The notes under the pieces: generated by a model
What the model was told of the DNA's origin: nothing
Database searches by the model: none
The model's input: the letters and a program-made list of their open reading frames with translations, nothing else
Made by a program: the position numbers and the translations under genes
In this document: piece by piece, positions 57,436 through 64,000 of the stretch
Numbering within the stretch: position 1 is the stretch's first letter
How the letters are laid out: each line of letters begins with the position of its first letter
Assembly: GCA_023614405.1 (NCBI GenBank)
Contig: CM042687.1
Location: forward strand, 237,362,292-237,426,291
Direction: 5' to 3'
Source: Avena insularis
Taxonomy: Eukaryota > Streptophyta > Magnoliopsida > Poales > Poaceae
Length of the DNA: 64,000 bases

Positions 57436-57631
57436 TATCAAATTTATTCAAATTGGTTCACGTGGGATTGATCTGCTCCGTCACTGTGATGTTGCGGATG
57501 ATGGCTCAATCGTCGTCGCATTGATGACCACTTTCAGCACCGCCGCCGCCTCGGTGTCTTGAATCAGCAACGGATCTGAGGAGGTGAAAAGGAGTAAGAC
57601 GAACAGGTATAGAAATTTCATACGCTTAGAT

Positions 57632-57880
57632 CCTCACCATCGCACACCGTTCTAGCCACCACGCTTGGATCCGTGCCGCCACAAGCCGTTCCGACCCCCA
57701 CGCGTAGATCCGCGTCGCCGCACACTGTTCCGACCGCCAAGCTTAGATCCGCGCCGCCGCATGCCTTTCCGACCCCCATGCTCAGGTCCGCACTGGCGCA
57801 CGCCGTTCGGACCGCCAGGCTTAGGTTCGCGCCGCCGCACGCCGTTCGGACCGCCATGCTTAGAATCGCGCCGTCGTACG
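57632..57880 (+). repeat. 39-bp minisatellite, six units
   Basis: The core CCGTTCGGACCGCCATGCTTA recurs, with variants, at 57647, 57686, 57725, 57764, 57803 and 57842, exactly 39 bp apart. Thirteen codons per unit leave both strands open as Arg/Pro-rich or Gly/Arg-rich repeats. There is no independent sign of coding. It ends about 25 bp before the CACTA terminus. Confidence 0.92.
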
Positions 57881-58904
57881 TCGATAGGAGGGGAGGAAGA
57901 TGCACACTACTAGGAAAAGGGATATAGGTAATCCGCACATCCGTGGCTTACGTGGTTGAAGTGCTCCACGGGTAAAACAGGCATGGCTCACCTGTGAGCA
58001 GTGCCCTACTAGTAACTAGAACAACCGTGGCGCACATGGTGATAGTGCACCACAGATATGTGTGGGCAAGGGGCCTGTTGGTCGCATGCCACATACCTTA
58101 GCACACATGGGGTATGTGTGCTATGGTTCTGAGGGGTAACCGTGGTGCACTTGCACCCCGTGCGCTATGCCTAACCCACTGCAGGTCCTGCTGGCTAACT
58201 GGACAAACACATCAGTGGCGCACGTGTACATAGTGCGTCACAGTTGTGGCAAGTTTTGTGGCGCACTAGATCATGTGCGCCACGGATGTGTCGACCATTT
58301 TTTGGCAGCCCCACTTTGCACATGTGACTATCCACTACCACACCCATACTTCACTTTCCCCTCCTTCTTTCTCCTTAGATCTAGTCGTGATCCTCCTCCT
58401 TCCCACCTCAATTTCTCCATGCATTCACCATTTTTAGCATGTAGAACTTACCCTGGATGCTACATACATAATAGAGGAAGCTCTCCTTCTGGACACGCCA
58501 TCCTCTCGGTCTCGCACCTCTCCTTTCCATCTTCTCGATCAGTCTCTCATCTTAGTAAGTTATCCATTTAAGGATGTGTTCATGTGTATATGGATGATAT
58601 GCTCATGTGTGTATGGAGAGGATCGATGCTCATGTGTGTATGGAGAGGATGATGTGTTCATGTGTATGGATCGGTCTCTCTCTTGTGTTTGTGTGTGAAT
58701 GAGTTGCCATTTGTTTTGCCAAAATGTTGATTCTCCATTTTGGCATTTTGCAAAGGTCCTTATTTTAGGATAGATCATGCCGAAATTTTCTATCAACCAT
58801 TGCATGCATTGATTATGTGGTTCTAATAAACTTCTAATTGTACTGTGTACACCGCGTAGGCAACCATGGTCTGCATAATGAGTGAAGTCATTGTGGCTAG
58901 ATTT

Positions 58905-59245
58905 TTGATATGCACGACGGCCGACATGATACGAAATAACAAGACGGAGATAAGATGTATGTGCAGAAGATGCAAACTCAACTGGTTGATCGACCCAGAT
59001 TCCGAGCATCTGTAGGCGCACCTTGTCCGCCATGGTTTCATGGATAGATACACTCGTTGGATAAGCAATGCCGAAGATGATGGAGACAGTGAAGGTGGGA
59101 AACATGACGATGATCATCACGGCGAGGATGGGCGAGATGATGAAGAGTCTCCTGGAGATGGTGAAGGTGCGGAAGCAGAACAGGATGATGATGATGCTCT
59201 AGATAACGGCGAAGCAGACGACGATGGAACAACGTCAGGATAGGT
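58905..59245 (+). pseudogene. Transposase-associated N-terminal domain of the CACTA element
   Basis: In the frame of the ATG at 59040, the upstream part reads KTEIRCMCRRCKLNWLIDPD, then a stop (59013), then AHLVRHGFMDRYTRWISN. This is the transposase-associated domain (PF13963) that opens plant CACTA transposases, with its CxCxxC-type cysteines. A long acidic stretch (Asp/Glu/Gly-rich) follows to a stop at 59241. Confidence 0.7.
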
Positions 59246-59895
59246 GCGGGACCCTTATGTGCAAGAGCTGTTTCTCAAGCGATTTAGTAACGCCTGAGGC
59301 CGCCAGAGAAAGCCAATCTTGCGCAACTTGAGAAAGACGTGGTTACTCCATTGTATGAAGGATGTAGGCCCGATGATACATGGTTGAATGTAACGCTCAA
59401 GGCTATGGAGATGAAGGAAAAACAAAAATTGACCGACGCAAGCTTCGACGATATGATGGCATTCTGGCACGATCGTCTCCCGGAGGGGAACACGTGTCCA
59501 ACTAGTATCGAGGACACCAAGAAAATCGTATGTCCTCTCGATCTACCGCACGTTAGATACCACGTATGTATCAACGATTGCATCATTTATCAGGGCGAGG
59601 ACACGGATAAAACCACATGTCCGGTGTGCGGCATGAGTCGATACAAGAAAGGGAAGAAAGTACCTCAAAAAGTGGTATGGTACTTTCCTATCACTCCTTG
59701 TCTACAGCGCTATTTCGCGGACCCTAAGGAAGCGAAGCTCATGCAATGACATGCGGAAAGGAAGAAGCCAGGAGATGACGATGACCCTGAAAAGGACGAG
59801 CTGCTGACGCACCCTTCAGATGCTAGCCAGTGGAAAGCATTGGACCTCAAATTCGCAGAATTTGGTGGAGATTCGAGGAACATCAGGCTTGGTGC
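59246..59895 (+). pseudogene. TNP2-type transposase, N-terminal part
   Basis: MVTPLYEGCRPDDTWLNVTL (59339) leads to LPHVRYHVCINDCIIYQGED, CPVCGMSRYKKGKKVPQKVV and WYFPITPCLQRYFADPKEAK, the Cys-rich start of the TNP2 transposase (PF02992). A TGA at 59747 stands where relatives have Trp (MQ-stop-HAERKK). The frame then continues with LLTHPSDASQWKALDLKFAE and DSRNIRLG, where the catalytic core should begin. The core is absent: about 59895 the sequence jumps to the transposase C-terminus in another frame. The enzyme would cut and rejoin CACTA ends, but no functional product is possible here. Confidence 0.85.
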
Positions 59896-60164
59896 GAGCA
59901 GCCAAATCCAAGGATGCCGGTGCGAACGTGGCTGCGAAAAATGAACCATGGGTACTGGATAGCAAAGTGGACCAATGTTTTTTCATTACCGACCCGATAA
60001 AGCCTAGCCGTGTTGTCGTGAGAGGAAAAAGAAACATTATCGGAATAGATGGAGTCGCCAACGAGCAAGACTTCGACCAGTATGGCAATCCAAAGATTGA
60101 AGATGACGATGACTACGATGCAGCAACATACATCACAAGAAGAAAAAAGAAAACCCTACCCTAA
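59896..60164 (+). pseudogene. CACTA transposase, C-terminal part after internal deletion
   Basis: In a frame shifted by one, it reads NEPWVLDSKVDQCFFITDPI, KPSRVVVRGKRNIIGIDGVA and an acidic EDFDQYGNPKIEDDDDYD-like stretch to TRRKKKTLP and a stop at 60162-60164. This matches the tail of grass CACTA transposase ORFs as I recall it. It directly follows the N-terminal part, so the entire transposase core was lost in one internal deletion. Confidence 0.7.
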
Positions 60165-60600
60165 AAGGTAGCCCGTTCGAAAGAAGAAACATTAAAAGTG
60201 TCAGGGATAAATTATTCAACCGCGACAAAGAAGGGAAAAAATATTATAAAACGCTAGCTCAAAAAAATATTGTAGAACACGTGGTCAAAAAACATTATAA
60301 TATTCATGGACAAATTATTATTTTATTTAGTTAGACTTTGAATCATATTTGTACCACTTTTATGACATATATTATCACTTTTGGGCATTTTTGGAATATT
60401 TAAAAGTATTTTTAAAATCAAAACAAAACTTCTATGGCATATATAACCACTTTTGGGATTTTTTTGGAACATTTAAAAGTATTTTTGAAATAAAAACAAA
60501 GAAGGTGGGCACCAGGATTCGAACATGGGTGCTCATAGGTTCAGAATAGAGCTAAGGGCGGAACCAGTGGGATAGGCTAGTGTAGTTGTTAGAGAGTGGG
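60165..60600 (+). mobile_element. 3' non-coding part of the CACTA element
   Basis: AT-rich sequence without a gene. It contains a 72-bp imperfect direct duplication and, on the minus strand, a tRNA B-box-like motif at about 60508-60530. Confidence 0.6.
60361..60505 (+). repeat. 72-bp imperfect tandem duplication
   Basis: TATGACATATATTATCACTT and the sequence through TTTAAAAGTATTTTTAAAAT recur from 60433 as TATGGCATATATAACCACTT and so on, with several substitutions. Confidence 0.8.
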
Positions 60601-60700
60601 GCTGCAGTTATCTTATATAGTCGTTAGAAGACGATAGGCGTAGCGCACTAGCCTAGAGTGGGCTACAGATATCCGTAGCGAACTATGCCCAAGTGCGCTA

Positions 60701-61169
60701 CGCCTATCTAGGCTTTATCCACACGTGCGCCCGAGCACCCCCTCTCTCATCCCCATCTCAGCCCAAGCACGAGCCCCCCCACCGCCGCTCTCGATCCACC
60801 GCGTCGCCAGCCCCGCCAGCAGCCACCGCTCGAGAAGGAGGCCGTGGAGGAGGAGGCCCACACACGTCTGAGGAGGAGGAGCCCCGCGTGCGTCCGAGGA
60901 GGAGGTCGTCGTCGTCCGCCCGCCATCGTCCACCCGGCGTCGTCCGCCTGCCATTGTCGTCCTCGCCTCAAAGGCGAGCTAGTGTCGCCCCTCCCCTCTC
61001 TCCCTCTCTCCCTCTCTCTCTGCAGGCGACAAGAAGCTAGGGTTCAGATTAGTGTCCTTCGGAGAGCGAGGACGATCCTTCTAGTATCTAAGGGCATAGG
61101 GTTCAGATAGCTAGGGTTCAGATCGCTAGGTATAGGATCTGCCATTAGTGGCCATGGAGGATAGAGCAC
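60701..61169 (+). other. GC-rich sequence, possible 5' region of another CACTA element
   Basis: A subterminal-type motif (GTGCGCTACGCCTATCTAGG) is followed by a CT-rich then GC-rich stretch ending GCTAGGGTTCAGAT, which resembles the transcribed leader of a CACTA element. Frames of 75-115 codons are open on both strands because of GC content. I see no domain and call no gene. Confidence 0.35.
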
Positions 61170-61480
61170 TGAACATGGTCAGTATCCACTCCTAGTATCC
61201 ATTTTATCAGATAACACTAGCTCTACCATTAGCTAGGATCTGCCATGGTCAGTATAGGATCTGCCATTATCAGAGAACATTATCAGAGAACGCTAGCTCT
61301 CTGATAATGGTATAGGTTTTTTTGATGAAATGAGCATTATTTGATAAGAGAACATTATCGGAGAACATTTTGAACATTTTATCAGAGAACACTAGCTCTG
61401 CCATTATCAGAGAACATTGTAGGATAGAACACTAAACATGGTCAGTATAGGATCTTCCATTAACTAGGTATAGGTTTTTT
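61170..61480. repeat. Cluster of short interspersed and inverted repeats
   Basis: ATTATCAGAGAACACTAGCTCT, or parts of it, occurs several times, mixed with ATGGTCAGTATAGGATCTGC (at 61238-61267 and 61438-61456). One perfect palindrome with 12-bp arms lies at 61278-61309. No gene is present. Confidence 0.75.
61278..61309. repeat. Perfect inverted repeat, 12-bp arms, 8-bp loop
   Basis: CATTATCAGAGA at 61278-61289 pairs with TCTCTGATAATG at 61298-61309. The loop ACGCTAGC includes the self-complementary GCTAGC. It could form a cruciform or RNA hairpin. No T-run follows that would suggest a terminator. Confidence 0.9.
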
Positions 61481-61487
61481 GCATACT

Positions 61488-63350
61488 TGTCACATCCCAA
61501 AAAATTTCCAAATTTTGAAATGTGAAAAATAAATAAACAAAATAAATAATTGTTGAAATTTAGGGTGAAAAGAAACTTTTTATTTCTAAATGGAAACATC
61601 AAAAACCCAACTTGAACAAACTTTGAATGAAAAGTGAATCCAACAAAATTTCAAATCAAATGTAATGCATTCATCAATGAATGTATCCTGAAATTTAGAC
61701 TTTGGAAAATAAACCAAAACCCCAAAACCCTAATGGAATAAATCATTCCAAGATTACTCTAAGACTATGGATTTGATCCATATAAAAATTTATCAACAAA
61801 CATTTATAAATGATCAAGAATGACAAATAAAATATTATAAAACCATAGAAATTGGTTTCACTTAATTTGGAGCCATAGATAAAATCTTATGAAGTTAATA
61901 AGATAAAGAAATTAAATTTCAAAGCTAATAAAACTTCTATCTAAAATCCATACCAAATGGTGATCAAATTAATCCTAAAGGGATTTAAAAATATAAACAA
62001 ATATAAAATAAGATTTTATAAATTGGAATCATCAAGTTTGGATCTATGAATAAAAAGATATGGATTTTATAAGACAAAGGGACCATTTTAAGTAAATAAT
62101 TAAACCATGTGGGAATAAAACAAATATTCCAAAATTATCTTTAAAATACATGTTTGAACAGAATAGAAAATTTCTAAAAGATTGGTAAAGATTTGAATTC
62201 AAATGGTGTTTTTGAAATCATTTGAAAGAAATCAAAACAGAATAAAAGAAACAGAAAAAGAAAAAAAGAAACAGAACAAAAAAAAGAGAGAAAGAAACAA
62301 CCCAACCCAGCAAGCCCAACTGGCCCAGTTAGCCCATTTCCCCTCTCCCCCACGAGCCCGTTCTTTCTCACTCGCGCACGAACCCGAACCCCCACTGACG
62401 AAGCGACCCCACTAGCGCCACCTCATCATCGTCTCCACCCTGCTGACCCCGCCCCCATCCTCCTCTGCCGTTTCTGGCCATTGATGGCTCGATTCAATTC
62501 GCGTAAACGCGCCAGTAAATCAGCCCCGCGACCATGTCATCTTAAGCGCCCCCCTCTCCTCCCCATTTCCCCTCGCTCGCTCGCACCCGAACGCCCCAGG
62601 CTGCTCCAATTTCCGCTTGCAACACCATTGGCTCCGACGAGCTCTAGCTGGAATTCCGATGAACCTAGACCGCGCCCCTTACCCTAGTGCACGCGAGATC
62701 ACTCCCCATTGACGTGCGCACCTGTCAGCACCCTCAGCTCACTCGTGCGCGCCCGAGAACTTCGGCAACGACGACAACCGAACGTCGCTGTCCACTGCCT
62801 CGACTCCAGCGAGTTCCCCCGGTAAATTCTGACCGCGCCTCTCCCCCTCGATTAACACTAGTGCACTCAACGTTCTCCTATGCATCTAACGACACCGTTT
62901 GTTTGCCTTAGCATGATCTGTAGCCTCGCCTTCAACGACGTCTGAGCGCACCCGATGGTGACATCGACTCTAGCGAGCAATTGACAGCAACCCCATGTGC
63001 CCCTTCGTCGACGGCGACCACCTCGAGCATCCCCACGCCACGGCGAACCCGGTGAGCCCCTTCACTTTCTCCCTTGCTTCCTGGTTGCGCCGAACGCTGA
63101 CAGCGCCACGCCAGGCGCCGCCAGCCAGGTCGTTAAATGCTGTGAGCCATTGGATGCAAATCCTGTGGTTGTGTTAGATTCATTTAAGCGAAGGGGTACG
63201 CTATATTAGAGCCACACGATCCCCTTTTAATCCAACGCACCACCACACCCGATCCAGCGGAACCGGTATGGTCCAATCAAAACACACCACGTGGCTAAGC
63301 GTTTGATTTCAAAACAGAAACATTTCAATTAGATATGTGAATTTGTAAAA
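61488..63350 (+). mobile_element. LTR-like block beginning TGTCACATCCC
   Basis: TGTCACATCCCAAAAAATTT starts a long AT-rich section, then a GC-rich section (62340-63200), then AT-rich sequence. This is the same layout as the minus-strand block at 1250-2893. No primer site, partner LTR or domain is visible within the window, so the boundary on the right is arbitrary. Frames in the GC-rich part (about 60-75 codons) have no recognisable domain. Confidence 0.4.
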
Positions 63351-63406
63351 TGCATAACTTTAAATCTGCACGTCCAAATTTTGCAAATTTTATATCAATA
63401 GAATCA

Positions 63407-64000
63407 GCAAAACAAGTACTTTCAAACCATGCACTTTTTTTTAGTAAATTGCTTCTATAAAATTAGTTGTTTTTGCAGAAACTTGTGTAGGCATAATTTG
63501 AATATAAAAATTATTCTAGAAATATTTTTATGGTAAAATATTTGTTAAATAGTTTTTTTGAACCTACTGACCATAGAAACCAACTCATGGATTTAAAAGT
63601 GTATTTTGTGAAGCAAAATAATAAATCTTTGAATAAAAGCATTTCTAGTTAAATAAAAATATTGTTTATGTTTTAAAAATGCTTTTTGAGTAAAACCTTT
63701 GGAAAATGATTTGATTTAAACTCTCTGACCCTAAACACCAATTTTTAGGATTTAAAAATATATTTGGTGAACTCTAGAAAATTGTTACTTTGTTTAAAGG
63801 CATTTCTAGTAAAATAAAATGTTGATTGAATTAAAAATGGTTCATAGGTAAAACCTTTTGCAAATGGTTTTAATAATAAACACTTGACCATAAAACACTA
63901 ACATTTGTGTTTAAAAATGTATTTGTCAAACACTAGAAAATATTACTTTGATTAAAGCATTTCTAACAAAACAAAAATGATTTAAAGTGGCCATTTTCAC
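63407..64000 (+). repeat. 159-bp AT-rich tandem repeat running off the window
   Basis: The anchor CTGACCATAGAAACC and variants are at 63566, 63725 and 63884 (spacing 159 and 159). GCATTTCTAGTTAAATAAAA, CCTTTGGAAAATGATTT and GGATTTAAAAATATATTTGG recur in phase. A weaker unit may lie at 63407-63565. The array continues beyond the end. Confidence 0.82.

Larger units (their letters stand above)
57905..60700 (+). mobile_element. CACTA (En/Spm) transposon, internally deleted
   Basis: The left terminus CACTACTAGGAAAAGGGATA is a standard grass CACTA end. Subterminal motifs GTGGCGCAC and GTGCGCCAC in both orientations fill 57945-58290. A TNP2-type transposase region follows (58900-60164). The 3' part (60600-60700) has a different subterminal motif (GTAGCGCAC/GTGCGCTAC), and no closing TAGTG terminus is found, so the right boundary is uncertain. 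The element is non-autonomous. Confidence 0.85.

Noticed and set aside
57618..57938. Arg/Pro-rich frames of 60-106 codons with a 13-residue period
   Set aside because: They are products of the 39-bp minisatellite, equally open on both strands.
60701..61110. Frames of 75-115 codons on both strands
   Set aside because: They are driven by GC-rich CACTA-leader-like sequence, with no domain and no start context that stands out.
62481..63209. Several 60-74 codon frames
   Set aside because: They lie in the GC-rich part of an LTR-like block and have no recognisable protein features.

Overview
The window looks like repeat-rich nuclear DNA of a grass, most likely a Pooideae species (the group of wheat, barley, oat and ryegrass). 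The evidence is copia LTRs ending in the Angela/BARE-type terminus (GATATGCCCTAGAGGC and variants), a gypsy element with Athila-style LTRs and tRNA-Asp-type primer site, CACTA elements with GTGGCGCAC subterminal motifs, and Stowaway MITEs with CTCCCTCCG ends. The genus cannot be fixed from sequence alone. I see one convincing intact host gene in 64 kb, a GC-rich single-exon family GT14 (DUF266) glycosyltransferase on the minus strand at 19065-20162. A second, broken host-type gene lies at 56341-56898 (coiled coil plus C-terminal membrane segment). I found no rRNA, intact tRNA or CRISPR array.

Left part (1-18140): degenerate LTR-like sequence (to 2893), GC-rich minisatellites (3196-3860), the 5' LTR of a minus-strand gypsy element (5103-5559), then the 3' end of a plus-strand Tat-lineage gypsy element with an antisense extra ORF. 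Its 3' LTR (from 7440) was split by a full-length minus-strand Angela-like copia element (7824-16717, target duplication GAGGT). The host gene and its flanks occupy about 18140-22000.

Middle part (22014-52261): a rearranged Tork-type copia region with two direct copies of its 3' end, followed by a layered retrotransposon nest. The oldest layer is a minus-strand Tat-type gypsy element, now in three pieces (27184-29506, 47338-48356, 52194-52261). An Athila-like element (29507-39256) landed in its reverse-transcriptase YVDD box. A copia element (39260-47332, target duplication CAATA) then landed on the right boundary of the Athila-like element, splitting its ATACA duplication. Separately, a solo LTR (48357-52193, duplication ATCTT) sits in the Tat protease and itself holds a second solo LTR of the same family (49674-51607, duplication CCCTT). 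Removing the layers restores matching duplications and reading order, so the relative order of events is well supported.

Right part (52262-64000): an LTR-like block, six copies of a 207-bp tandem repeat carrying an internal hairpin, the broken coiled-coil gene, two Stowaway-like MITEs, six 39-bp minisatellite units, a CACTA element whose transposase gene has lost its middle, a cluster of short palindromic repeats, and an AT-rich LTR-like sequence that ends the window in a 159-bp tandem repeat.

Apart from the glycosyltransferase, the genes here do not form a pathway. They are selfish-element functions (gag, protease, integrase, reverse transcriptase, RNase H, transposase), nearly all disabled by stops, frameshifts, nested insertions or deletions.
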